64,000 bases of DNA from Microvirga brassicacearum (lineage in GTDB: Bacteria; Pseudomonadota; Alphaproteobacteria; Rhizobiales; Beijerinckiaceae). Position numbers and translations under genes: made by a program. The stretch is from NCBI RefSeq assembly GCF_008757455.1, contig NZ_VCMV01000021.1, forward strand, positions 124,001-188,000, written 5' to 3'. The first letter of the stretch is position 1. Each line of letters opens with the position of its first letter. Shown here piece by piece: positions 55,945 through 64,000 of the stretch. The notes below the pieces were generated by a model. It was given only the letters and a program-made list of their open reading frames with translations. It made no database searches and was not told the DNA's origin.

Positions 55945-56841
55945 TCATGACTGACTGTCGCTCTCGCGCCTCCTGATCGCCTCCGCCAGATCCAGAACGC
56001 GCTTCGCCATTTCGGCATGAAGCCGTTCGACCATGCGCCCCTCCATGGCGATGGCGCCCCGGCCTGCATTCTCCGGCAGCGCGAAGGCCGCCACGATGGC
56101 GCGGGCGCGCTCCACATCACCCACGGAGGGCGCGAAGATTTCGTTCGCGGCCGCGATCTGATTCGGGTGGATCAGCGTCTTGCCGTCGAAGCCGCAATCC
56201 CGGCCCTGTTCGCATTCGGCGCGAAAGCCCGCATCACCCTCAAGGCTGTTATAAACACCGTCGAGGATATCGAGGCCGTTAGCCCGGGCGGCGGCGAGCG
56301 CCGTCATCAGCCACGGCAGCATGGCAGTTCTTCCGGGCGCCACGCGGCTGCGCGTCTCTTTCGCCAGGTCGTTGGTGCCCATCACGAAGCAGGACAGCCG
56401 TGTATCCACGTCGTGCGCCGCCCCCGCGATGGCGTTGATCTCGAGGATCGCCAGCGGCGTCTCGATCATGGCCCAGACGCGCGTGCGGACAGGAGTTCGC
56501 AATCGCCGAAGCCGCGTGCCCACCGCCACCAGCGCCTCAGGGCTCGACACTTTAGGAATGAGGATCGCATCCGGCGCCACCTCGGCCGCAGCCGCCAGAT
56601 CGTCCTGGCCCCACGGCGTATCCAGCGCATTGATGCGAATCACCACCTCGCGTGCGCCATAGCCGCCCTGCCGAACAGCGGCGCAGACCTGCTCGCGCGC
56701 CGCCGCCTTGGCATCGGGCGCGACCGCATCCTCGAGATCGAGAATCACCACATCGGCGGGCAGGCCACGCGCTTTTTCCAGCGCCCGCAGGTTGGAGCCG
56801 GGCATGTAGAGCGCGCTGCGGCGCGGAGTGATGGGGGTCAT
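55945..56841 (-). CDS. HpcH/HpaI (CitE-like) CoA ester lyase
   Basis: A 298-residue TIM-barrel aldolase/lyase with the N-terminal RSALYMPGSNLRALEKAR, metal-site residues in DLEDAVAPDAK and VWAMIETPLA, and the C-terminal segment GFDGKTLIHPNQI. The group cleaves or forms malyl-, citramalyl- or citryl-CoA. It lies beside an enoyl-CoA hydratase homologue and an acyl-CoA synthetase gene, in keeping with short-chain acyl-CoA metabolism. Confidence 0.87.
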   Translation of the reverse strand: MTPITPRRSALYMPGSNLRALEKARGLPADVVILDLEDAVAPDAKAAAREQVCAAVRQGGYGAREVVIRINALDTPWGQDDLAAAAEVAPDAILIPKVSSPEALVAVGTRLRRLRTPVRTRVWAMIETPLAILEINAIAGAAHDVDTRLSCFVMGTNDLAKETRSRVAPGRTAMLPWLMTALAAARANGLDILDGVYNSLEGDAGFRAECEQGRDCGFDGKTLIHPNQIAAANEIFAPSVGDVERARAIVAAFALPENAGRGAIAMEGRMVERLHAEMAKRVLDLAEAIRRRESDSQS

Positions 56842-56990
56842 GACGATCTCGCCTACGTAAAATCTTCATAACGCGCCCGCCCCCGATGCCAACCGAAAAC
56901 CGGCCTGTCGAGACCTTGCTTGAGCGATCCGCGAGGATCGACGATGCTGCCGGGCAGCGCCGGATGGGGCGAACCTTTGGGAGCGAACCG

Positions 56991-57791
56991 ATGAGCCTGT
57001 CCACAGGGCCTGCGAACGAGGACATCCTGCTGCGCGAGGACGCCGACGGCGTCGTGACCCTGACCCTCAACCGGCCCGCCCATTTCAATGCCCTGTCGGA
57101 GGAGATGCTGACGGCGCTGCAGGCGGCACTCGACGATATTGCGGGTGATGCGAACGTCCGTTGTGTCGTGCTCGGGGCTGCGGGCCGGGCGTTCTGCGCG
57201 GGACACGACCTCAAGCAAATGCGCGCCAATCCCGATCAGGCGTATTACCAGGACCTGTTCGCGACGTGCAGCCGGGTCATGCAGAGCATCGTCGATCTGC
57301 CGGTCCCGGTGGTGGCGAAGGTGCAGGGCATGGCGACGGCGGCTGGTTGCCAGATCGTGGCGTCGTGCGATCTCGCGGTGGCGGCCGAGAGCGCGACCTT
57401 TGCCGTCTCCGGCATCAATGTCGGTCTCTTCTGCTCCACCCCGGCGGTGGCGCTCTCGCGCAACGTGGCGCCCAAGCACGCCTTCGACATGTTGGTCACC
57501 GGGCGCTTCATCAGCGCCGCCGAGGCTTTGTCGAACGGGCTCATCAGCAGGATGGTACCGGATGTCGATCTGGATGCCGCCGTTACGACGCTCACGGCCG
57601 AGATCTGTGCAAAGAGCCCCGTGGCGGTGCGAACCGGAAAAGCGATGTTTCACCGTCAACGCGCGATGAGCCTTGCGGACGCCTATTCGTATGCGGGCGA
57701 TGTCATGGCCTGCAACATGATGGCCGAAGATGCCGCCGAGGGGATCGACGCCTTCATCGCCAAGCGCAAGCCCGTGTGGAAAGGGCGCTGA
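56991..57791 (+). CDS. Enoyl-CoA hydratase/isomerase family protein, ECHDC3-like
   Basis: A 266-residue crotonase-fold protein. The oxyanion-hole segment AFCAGHDLKQM is kept, but both hydratase glutamates are absent: the GGGCE site reads AAGCQ and the QPE site reads SGI. The sequence matches the eukaryotic ECHDC3 type closely (VGLFCSTPAVAL, FIAKRKPVW), so a hydratase role is doubtful. The ATG at 56991 has GGGAG 7 bases upstream. Its stop directly touches the stop of the convergent acyl-CoA synthetase gene. Confidence 0.85.
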   Translation: MSLSTGPANEDILLREDADGVVTLTLNRPAHFNALSEEMLTALQAALDDIAGDANVRCVVLGAAGRAFCAGHDLKQMRANPDQAYYQDLFATCSRVMQSIVDLPVPVVAKVQGMATAAGCQIVASCDLAVAAESATFAVSGINVGLFCSTPAVALSRNVAPKHAFDMLVTGRFISAAEALSNGLISRMVPDVDLDAAVTTLTAEICAKSPVAVRTGKAMFHRQRAMSLADAYSYAGDVMACNMMAEDAAEGIDAFIAKRKPVWKGR

Positions 57792-59441
57792 TCAGCCCGT
57801 TTTGGACTCGGCGGTCCGTTCACGCGCCATTTCGCGCAGGCGGAACTTCTGGATCTTGCCCGTTGAGGTCTTCGGCAATTCCGCGAACACGATGGTGCGC
57901 GGGCATTTGAACGATGCGAGGTGCTGTTTGCACCAGCTGATGATGGCTTCGACCGAAACCATCTCGCCCGGCTTCAGCTCCACGAAGGCGCAAGGCGTCT
58001 CGCCCCACTTGTCGTCCGGCATCGCCACGACCGCGGCCGCCTGCACGGACGGATGCTTGTAGAGCGTGTCCTCGATCTCGATCGACGAGATGTTCTCGCC
58101 GCCGGAGATGATGATGTCCTTGGAGCGATCCTTGATCTGGATATAGCCGTCCGGGTGCTTCACGCCGAGGTCGCCGGAATGAAACCAGCCGCCCTCGAAG
58201 GCCGCCGCCGTGGCTGCGCGATTCTTCAGATATCCCTTCATCACCACGTTGCCGCGGAACATGATTTCGCCCAGCGTCGTCCCGTCCGCCGGCACCGGGC
58301 GCATCGTCTCCGGGTCGATCACGTCGAGGGTTTCCAGCACCGGATAGCGCACGCCCTGGCGAGCCTTGAGCGCCGCATATTCAGCTCCCTGTCGGTTGTC
58401 CCAGTCCTGATGCCATTCATTGACCACCGCCGGGCCGTAGACCTCCGTCAGGCCGTAGAGATGCGTGACGTCGAGACCGGCTTCCTTCATCGCCGCGAGC
58501 ACCGCTTCGGGTGGCGGGGCCGCTGCCGTGAGGAAGGTGATCTTGCGCGGCAGGGGCCGCTTCTCGCCAGCGGGCGCATTCAGGAGCACCGACATGACGA
58601 TCGGCGCGCCGCACAGATGTGTCACGCCCTCATCCGCAATGGCGTCGTAAATCGGCTTTGCCCGCACGGCGCGCAGGCACACATGAGTGCCGGCGACGAT
58701 CGACAGCGACCATGGAAAGCACCAGCCGTTGCAGTGGAACATGGGCAGCGTCCACAGATAGACCGGATGCTGACCCATGCCGGCCGTGAGGATGTTTCCC
58801 AAGGCGAGGAGATAGGCGCCGCGATGGTGGTACACGACGCCTTTGGGGTCCCCTGTGGTGCCGGATGTGTAATTGAGCGAGATGGCGTCCCATTCGTCCT
58901 GCGGCGGGCTCCACGCGTAATCTGGATCTCCCTCGGCCAGAAGCTCTTCGTATTCCGTCGCACCAAGGCGTTCGCCCTCGCCTGCAAATTCCGGATCGTC
59001 ATAGTCGATGACGAGCGGCTTCACCGCCACCTGTTCGAGCGCCGCCTTCACCACGCCCGAGAACTCGCGGTCGGTGATCAGCACCTTCGCGTCGCTGTGG
59101 CCGAGGCAGAAGGCGACGATCTTCGCATCGAGGCGGGTGTTGAGCGTATTGAGCACGGCGCCCGCCATCGGCACACCGTAATGGCACTCGATCATGGCCG
59201 GCGTGTTGGCGAGCATGACCGAGACCGTGTCGCCACGTCGAATTCCGCGACGCGCCAATGCCGAGGCGAGGCGCCGCGAGCGGGCATAAAGGTCGCGGTA
59301 GTCGCGCTGCAAGGAGCCGTGGATGACGGCCGTCTGACCCGGATGAACGCTGGCCGCGCGCTCAAGAAAGCCGAGCGGCGTCAGCGGTTGAAAATTGGCC
59401 GGATTTTTCTCGAGATCCTTGTCGTAGACGGCCTGGCTCAC
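57792..59441 (-). CDS. Acyl-CoA synthetase (AMP-forming), medium-chain AlkK-like
   Basis: A 549-residue adenylate-forming enzyme with the nucleotide motif YTSGTTGDPKGVVYHH, the LYGLTEVYGP motif, the hinge region IKDRSKDIIISGGENISS and the catalytic lysine in KTSTGKIQKF. It resembles medium-chain acyl-CoA synthetases such as AlkK. It could supply acyl-CoA starters to the type III polyketide synthase 5 kb away, but that is only a possibility. Confidence 0.9.
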   Translation of the reverse strand: MSQAVYDKDLEKNPANFQPLTPLGFLERAASVHPGQTAVIHGSLQRDYRDLYARSRRLASALARRGIRRGDTVSVMLANTPAMIECHYGVPMAGAVLNTLNTRLDAKIVAFCLGHSDAKVLITDREFSGVVKAALEQVAVKPLVIDYDDPEFAGEGERLGATEYEELLAEGDPDYAWSPPQDEWDAISLNYTSGTTGDPKGVVYHHRGAYLLALGNILTAGMGQHPVYLWTLPMFHCNGWCFPWSLSIVAGTHVCLRAVRAKPIYDAIADEGVTHLCGAPIVMSVLLNAPAGEKRPLPRKITFLTAAAPPPEAVLAAMKEAGLDVTHLYGLTEVYGPAVVNEWHQDWDNRQGAEYAALKARQGVRYPVLETLDVIDPETMRPVPADGTTLGEIMFRGNVVMKGYLKNRAATAAAFEGGWFHSGDLGVKHPDGYIQIKDRSKDIIISGGENISSIEIEDTLYKHPSVQAAAVVAMPDDKWGETPCAFVELKPGEMVSVEAIISWCKQHLASFKCPRTIVFAELPKTSTGKIQKFRLREMARERTAESKTG

Positions 59442-59563
59442 AGCGGTTTCTCCGACTTTTCATTCGTGCGCGCGTTCCGGCGACCGCCTGGCGAACCCGC
59501 ACAGTAATCGTCGCACGCGTTCACCAGCAACGTGGGAAATCGACAAGAGGCTGCACGAGGCCG

Positions 59564-60001
59564 TCAGCGGACCACGAGGACCGGGATCTTCGAATGGGAG
59601 AGGACCTTCATGGTCTCGCTTCCCAACAGAAGAGCCGAAACGCCGCCGCGTCCATGGGACGCCATGACGATCAGGTCGCAGCGCTGGTTTTCCGCCGTAC
59701 GGATGATCGCCTGATAGGGCGCGGAATCCTCCAGGTGGATGATGGTGGCTTCAATACCGGCGCCGGCCGCGACGGCCGAGGCTTCGGTCAAGGTGCGTTC
59801 CGCCTGCTTCTTCATATGCTGCTTGAAGGATGCCGGCGTTTCCTCCACTTGCTCGACATCGACCGCAAAGACATGAAACGGCTCGGTGACGGTCAGCAGA
59901 AAGAGCTTCGCGCCCAAGGTCTTTGCCAGGTTGACGCCGTGATCGACGGCACGGGCGGCCAAAGACGAGCCATCGGTGGCGATAAGAATGTTCTGATACA
60001 T
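59564..60001 (-). CDS. Universal stress protein (UspA family)
   Basis: A 145-residue single-domain Usp. The N-terminal strand YQNILIATDGSSLAARAVDHG and the ATP-binding motif GRGGVSALLLGSET (G-x2-G-x9-GS form) near residue 118 mark the ATP-binding subgroup. It is monocistronic, followed by an unrelated upstream gap of 274 bases at 60002-60275 in which no gene is supported. Confidence 0.92.
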   Translation of the reverse strand: MYQNILIATDGSSLAARAVDHGVNLAKTLGAKLFLLTVTEPFHVFAVDVEQVEETPASFKQHMKKQAERTLTEASAVAAGAGIEATIIHLEDSAPYQAIIRTAENQRCDLIVMASHGRGGVSALLLGSETMKVLSHSKIPVLVVR

Positions 60002-60275
60002 GACATCCTCCGTGGTCGAAGCCCCCGCTATCCTGCCGGCCCTTGCTGGCGGCTGGGATATAACGCTTCAGCTTAGACGACATCGCTTCGGGCGCAAACT
60101 CCCCGCGGTCCCGATCGGTGCCCTCATGGCGCAGGACGGCCCCACCGGGGGAACATCCGGTCGCTCGCTTTGCGACGAGCGATCCGGATTCCCGATGCTT
60201 TCTCGCCGCTGCCGAGCTCACTCGTCATCAGCCGGACGCCAAGGGGCGTCGCCATGTCGTGCCGTCGGCCAGTCC

Positions 60276-61004
60276 CTATGAAACCAGTTCGATGAAGGGT
60301 TCTAGGCTGCTGTAGGGGAGAGTGAAGCGCTCGCCGCGGAACATCGTCGGCACGTCCTGTCCGCCTGCATAGCCGGAGGTCAGCTTGCCGATGACCGTGA
60401 AGGTCTCGCCGGCCTTAACGCGTCCCCAGGGCTGGTCGATGAAGTCGACGATGCCGAGTTCGTTCAGCTTTTCCTCGACCGCAAGCGTGCGGGCGTGAGA
60501 GGGGAGCTGCCGCAAGCTGTTCTGGATGTCGTCGCGCACGCCCGCATAGGCCGGGTTGCCGACCTTGTAGCGAAGCTCGGCGTCCTGGGTGAAGCGCCAG
60601 ACCGAGCCCCGCACCATCTGCTGCAGCTTGGTGAGGGGCTTGTCCTTCGCCGTTTCCTTCCGGTTTTTTGCGCTGGCAGGCGCCTCGGCGTGCTGCACGT
60701 CGCCGATCAGGGCCCATTTGCCCGTCCATTCGACCGCGCGATAATCGCCCCTGGTCAGCCGGTCGGTAAATTCCAGAATGTCGGGATCGATCGTGCGATT
60801 GCCGCCGCTTGCCTCGAAGTACCTAAGCCGCATGTCGTCGGGAAGCAGCAGGTAGAAAGAGTCGCTCTTCACATCCACGTCGAAGATCCGCTTGACCTTC
60901 ACGACCTGCTCGCGCGCGGATTGCGACTGGACGCCATCTCCGGTCGGATAGACCGTGGTTCCTTTTGGAACGCGAATGTAGCCGCCCTGCTGAATCTCTG
61001 ACAT
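60276..61004 (-). CDS. Conserved-looking protein of unknown function
   Basis: A 242-residue soluble protein with no signal peptide or membrane helix that I recognise. It starts MSEIQQGGYIRVPKGTTVYP, has a Lys-rich stretch at about residues 112-122 (KNRKETAKDK) that may link two parts, and its C-terminal part includes GETFTVIGKLTSGYAGG. Codon use and GC are like its neighbours and the frame has no competing gene, so it is probably real. It could be a phage-, cell-surface- or stress-related protein; no function is proposed. Confidence 0.7.
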   Translation of the reverse strand: MSEIQQGGYIRVPKGTTVYPTGDGVQSQSAREQVVKVKRIFDVDVKSDSFYLLLPDDMRLRYFEASGGNRTIDPDILEFTDRLTRGDYRAVEWTGKWALIGDVQHAEAPASAKNRKETAKDKPLTKLQQMVRGSVWRFTQDAELRYKVGNPAYAGVRDDIQNSLRQLPSHARTLAVEEKLNELGIVDFIDQPWGRVKAGETFTVIGKLTSGYAGGQDVPTMFRGERFTLPYSSLEPFIELVS

Positions 61005-61180
61005 ATGAATTTAGTCTCGCTCTCGGTGATGTTTGAACTGGCGCGCTCGGCGCGGCAAACGTCCAAGTGCCCGGTAAACGACCAAATAGCCACCCATTGT
61101 GACGCGCAAAGTGCGGTTTCGGCCATTTTTGTCGCGGCCGCCCCAGCCGATAGCGATCTGTCCGGTCATCTCCGGCAGCC

Positions 61181-61212
61181 ACGACGACGACCGGCCGAAC
61201 GGTCGTCGTCGT
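61181..61212. repeat. Strong 13-base hairpin downstream of the solute-binding protein gene
   Basis: ACGACGACGACCG (61181-61193) and CGGTCGTCGTCGT (61200-61212) form a perfect 13-base stem with a 6-base loop, 18 bases beyond the stop at 61230. There is no T-tract, so transcript protection or rho-independent pausing are both possible. The rest of the 225-base gap shows no gene. Confidence 0.6.
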
Positions 61213-61229
61213 TTGAGTGTTGTTGCGCC

Positions 61230-62423
61230 CTATCCCTTTTTGGACCCGACCTCTTCGTCCCAGCGCCGGAAGGCGAGGACCATCTTGTCCGGGGTCAGAG
61301 GCAACTCGATCGGGTTTCCGGCGATGAGCTCGGCATATTCGGGACGGCCGAACTGGCGGATCACGTCCTGACTCTCTTTCGGCGCCATCGAGAGCGGAAC
61401 GTTCTTCACCGCCGGACCCGGATAGAGATAGCCCTCGTCATATGAAAACGCCTGCTGTTCGGGCTTGAGGAGAAACGCCATCAGGTCGAGCAGAACGGCG
61501 AGCTTGTCGTTCGACACGCCTTTCGGCACGGTCATGAAGAAGGCGTCCGACACCCAATGGAAACCCTTGAGGGTGCCGATCATGGCGCTTGCCGGCACGA
61601 TGCCGAGCGCGCGCGGATTGATGTCCCAGCCCGTCGTGCTGATGATGATGTCGCGGGAGCCTTCGCCGAATTCCTTCATCGTCGCCCCGGTGCCGGCCGG
61701 ATAATATTCGATGAACGGATTGATCTCGCGCAGGTATTCCCAGGTCTTGTCCCAGCCCTTGACCGGGTCCATCGGGTCCTTGTCGCCGAGGATGTAGGGC
61801 AGGCCCATCATGAAGGTGCGGCCGGGACCGGAATTGGCCGGCCTCGCATACATGAAGCGTTTCGGATGCGCCTTCGCCCAGGCGAGAAGCTCCTCGGCGG
61901 TTTTGGGCACATCCTTCACGCGTTCCGGCGCATATTCGATCAGCGGCCCGGACGGATAATAGTTGATGACAACGCCGAAGCCCTGCCCTTGTGCCTTGTG
62001 CAGGTTGAGCGCGGCCGGCTCATAATTTTCCTCGAGCCCGGGGAATTTGTCATTGTAGGTCGGCAGAAGCTTGACCCAGAGATTCTGCTCGAGGCCGGCC
62101 GCCAGCCCGTCGCTGCCGGTCAGCACCATGTCGATATCGACGCGTCCGGCATCCTGCTGCGCCTTGATCTTCGAGGCGAGTTCCGGCGCGGGCGCCTTCA
62201 CGTAGGTGATGCGCGACACCAGTTCGGGCTTGGCCTTGCGATATTCCTCGAATGCCTTCTGCATCAGCGCGAGAGCGCCGCCCACATCGATCACATTCAG
62301 CGCGACCGGCGATTTGGGCAACGGCAGCCCTTGCGCGCGGGCGCCCGTGGCCGCGAGCACAGCGATGCCGGCTGCTCCGCCGACGAATGCTCGACGATGG
62401 ATATGGCCTGATTCACGATTCAT
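61230..62423 (-). CDS. ABC transporter substrate-binding protein (family 1), possible Tat substrate
   Basis: A 397-residue periplasmic binding protein. The N-terminus HRRAFVGGAAGIAVLAATGARAQ resembles a twin-arginine signal. The mature part contains an iron/polyamine-like fold with MVLTGSDGLAAGLEQ and TTGWDINPRALG. Its last 125 residues are closely similar to the protein at the window edge (63621 onward), so the two are tandem paralogues flanking a NagA-like deacetylase. The transported solute may be an amino-sugar derivative, judged from that neighbour. Confidence 0.87.
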   Translation of the reverse strand: MNRESGHIHRRAFVGGAAGIAVLAATGARAQGLPLPKSPVALNVIDVGGALALMQKAFEEYRKAKPELVSRITYVKAPAPELASKIKAQQDAGRVDIDMVLTGSDGLAAGLEQNLWVKLLPTYNDKFPGLEENYEPAALNLHKAQGQGFGVVINYYPSGPLIEYAPERVKDVPKTAEELLAWAKAHPKRFMYARPANSGPGRTFMMGLPYILGDKDPMDPVKGWDKTWEYLREINPFIEYYPAGTGATMKEFGEGSRDIIISTTGWDINPRALGIVPASAMIGTLKGFHWVSDAFFMTVPKGVSNDKLAVLLDLMAFLLKPEQQAFSYDEGYLYPGPAVKNVPLSMAPKESQDVIRQFGRPEYAELIAGNPIELPLTPDKMVLAFRRWDEEVGSKKG

Positions 62424-62487
62424 GTTGGTTCCTCTCTGGTTTAGGGATCTTGTCGATTTTCTTGTGATGTCCGATGCGCTCAGAAAT

Positions 62488-63546
62488 TCAGTGACCTGTC
62501 CTTTCGGCGATTGTGACCCTCTTGTCGTTTGAAGAATAGACTTCGCTGCCGGAGCGAACCTCGAGAACCCGCACGTCCTCCGACCATCGCACCCGCCCGC
62601 GATCCGGCGCCATGACGCCGTGTGCCTGCAAAGCGGGCGCGAGCAGGTCGAAGGGATTGTCCGACGCCATCGCGAATGCTTCGCTCGCGCTGGCGATCCG
62701 CCATTCCACGATCTTACGCACGGCGCGGTCCATCGTGAGCGCGGATCCCGCCAGCGTCCGACCGCCCGGTTTGCGTACCGATCCGTCCGTGCCGTGCTCG
62801 ATCACCATTCCGGCAAACGCATAGGTTCCGGGCGCGGTCGCTGCCGCCGATACCGCGTCGGTGACGAGGATCGATCGGGCGATCCCCTTGGCGCGGACCA
62901 TCGCCCGCAAGGCCGGTTGCGGCAGATGAATGCCGTCGCCGATGAAACTGGCGTGGAGTCCGTCGTGAGCCAATTGGGCGAAAATGGTGTTGTCGAGTTT
63001 CGGCAGGATCTGGGGAATGCCGTTGCCGAGATGGGTCGACATGCGGGCGCCCGCCTGGACCGCCCTCTCGATGGTCTGCGCATCGGCGGCCGAATGGCCG
63101 ATCGCCACGATCTTTCCCGCCGCCGACATAGTGCGGATGAAGTCTTCGCTGCCGGGAAGTTCGGGCGCGATCGTGATCAGCAGAATGGGACGCGACAATC
63201 CCGCTTCCAGCCGGAACACCAGATCGGAATCGGGTGCGATCATGACCGCTGGTGGATGACATCCCGCATAGCCGTCCGCCGGATTGAGAAACGGCCCCTC
63301 GAGATGATAGCCCGGCACCATGAGGCGACCCAGCCGGCTCTGCGCAACCGCGCGGTCAAGCGCCGCAAACCGGCTCGAGAGATCATCCGTGGATGCCGTG
63401 ATGATGGTGGGGAGAAAGGTCGTCACGCCGGTGGCGAACATGGCGGCGACAGCCTTGTCGAAGGCGTCCGCCTGGAGGCTTGCCGTATTGAAATCGACTC
63501 CCGCAAACCCGTTCACCTGGAGATCGACAAGTCCGTGGCTCTGCAT
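62488..63546 (-). CDS. N-acetylglucosamine-6-phosphate deacetylase-like amidohydrolase (NagA-like)
   Basis: A 352-residue amidohydrolase with the NagA landmarks HGLVDLQVNGFAG, HLEGPFLNPA, AIGHSAADA, STHLGNGI and ILVTDAVSAA, including the Asp of the last motif. It departs from NagA at the GHLFNAM segment, which reads STHLGNGIPQ, so the substrate may differ. The ATG at 63546 follows AGGA and is preferred over longer readings. It lies between two paralogous binding-protein genes, which implies uptake of its substrate. Confidence 0.82.
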   Translation of the reverse strand: MQSHGLVDLQVNGFAGVDFNTASLQADAFDKAVAAMFATGVTTFLPTIITASTDDLSSRFAALDRAVAQSRLGRLMVPGYHLEGPFLNPADGYAGCHPPAVMIAPDSDLVFRLEAGLSRPILLITIAPELPGSEDFIRTMSAAGKIVAIGHSAADAQTIERAVQAGARMSTHLGNGIPQILPKLDNTIFAQLAHDGLHASFIGDGIHLPQPALRAMVRAKGIARSILVTDAVSAAATAPGTYAFAGMVIEHGTDGSVRKPGGRTLAGSALTMDRAVRKIVEWRIASASEAFAMASDNPFDLLAPALQAHGVMAPDRGRVRWSEDVRVLEVRSGSEVYSSNDKRVTIAERTGH

Positions 63547-63620
63547 CGGCCGGTCCTGCTTTACGTGGAAAGAAGGGCGCCGGATGCCGCCGCCCTTCGC
63601 GTCGTTGACGTGCGGTGCGG

Positions 63621-64000
63621 TTATTGGCGCGCCTTCGATCCACCGATCTCGCGATCCCACTTGTCGAACATGGCGACGAGCGGTTTTGCATCGAGAGGCG
63701 GCTCGATCGGGTTGTTGGCAATCAGGTCGGCATATTCCGGCCGCCCGAACTTCTTGATGGTGTCCTGGCTGTCCTTCGGCGCCATCTCCAGCGGCACATT
63801 ATGGATCGCCGGGCCCGGATACATGTAGCCGTGATCGTACATGAAGGCCTGCTGCTCGGGCTTGAGCAGGTAGGCGATCAGTTGCAGCAGCACATCGACC
63901 TTTTCCTGCGCGACACCTTTGGGAATCGCCATGTAGTTGGCGTCGCCAACCCAGTGAAAGCCCTTCAGTGTCCCGATTTTGAACTCTTCCGGCACGATGC
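63621..64000 (-). CDS. ABC transporter substrate-binding protein (family 1), C-terminal part
   Basis: The last 125 or so residues of a binding protein that runs off the window end on the left-hand side of its own reading direction. The sequence is highly similar to the C-terminal third of the 61230-62423 protein (shared segments LLKPEQQAF, NVPL, MAPK, FGRPEYA), so it is a tandem paralogue. The true start lies outside the window. It reads toward the NagA-like gene with a 74-base gap. Confidence 0.85.
   Translation of the reverse strand, partial: IVPEEFKIGTLKGFHWVGDANYMAIPKGVAQEKVDVLLQLIAYLLKPEQQAFMYDHGYMYPGPAIHNVPLEMAPKDSQDTIKKFGRPEYADLIANNPIEPPLDAKPLVAMFDKWDREIGGSKARQ

Overview
The window is GC-rich chromosomal DNA from an alphaproteobacterium, most likely of the order Hyphomicrobiales (Rhizobiales). 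The strongest marker is a complete set of genes for the very-long-chain fatty acid (VLCFA) of lipid A: acpXL, fabZXL, fabF2XL, fabF1XL, a zinc alcohol dehydrogenase and an LpxXL-like acyltransferase. Two dispersed palindromic elements of a type I associate with this order (about 3.55 kb and 28.96-29.07 kb) agree with that. No integrase, transposase, CRISPR array, rRNA or phage gene was seen. One tRNA gene, tRNA-Gly(GCC), is present.

Layout. 0-3.5 kb: LysE exporter, DUF1223 protein, then lpxXL and adhXL. 3.8-16.6 kb: an eight-gene minus-strand catabolic operon (amidohydrolase, dipeptide-type ABC transporter, second amidohydrolase, ThDP-dependent enzyme), divergent from a GlcD-like FAD oxidase and an XRE-cupin regulator. 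16.6-20.3 kb: a ykoFEDC-type thiamin/HMP ECF transporter behind a TPP riboswitch that runs into the ribosome binding site. 20.4-21.5 kb: a membrane diguanylate cyclase. 21.7-28.8 kb: a nine-gene operon led by an FCD/GntR regulator, with a polar-amino-acid-type ABC transporter, 3-hydroxyisobutyrate-dehydrogenase-like enzyme, RpiB, PfkB kinase and aldo/keto reductase. 29.1-33.4 kb: an RND efflux pump without an outer-membrane partner. 33.6-41.2 kb: an IclR regulator divergent from a polyamine-type ABC transporter fused in one operon to an HcnABC/opine-oxidase-like three-subunit dehydrogenase. 41.3-46.2 kb: a metal-dependent-hydrolase-fold protein, an SDR reductase, then fabF1XL, fabF2XL, fabZXL and acpXL. 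46.4-53.3 kb: a CX5R phosphatase, an MsbA-like exporter, an RTX protein, a DUF72 protein, a type III polyketide synthase with a methyltransferase, and tRNA-Gly. 53.5-60 kb: housekeeping genes (Ybak-type deacylase, YbbN, LonN-like, Trm112) and acyl-CoA genes. 60.3-64 kb: an unrecognised protein and a solute-binding-protein / NagA-like cluster cut by the window end.

Main interpretation. The VLCFA genes lie in two blocks on the same strand (46.2-42.1 kb and 3.5-1.5 kb), although in rhizobia they are known as one contiguous cluster. The 38 kb between them is almost wholly catabolic and transport genes, so the cluster looks split by accretion or insertion of an accessory region; a dispersed palindrome sits exactly at the adhXL-side junction. 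Within that region are three self-contained import-and-degrade modules, each with its own regulator, whose substrates cannot be read from sequence alone.
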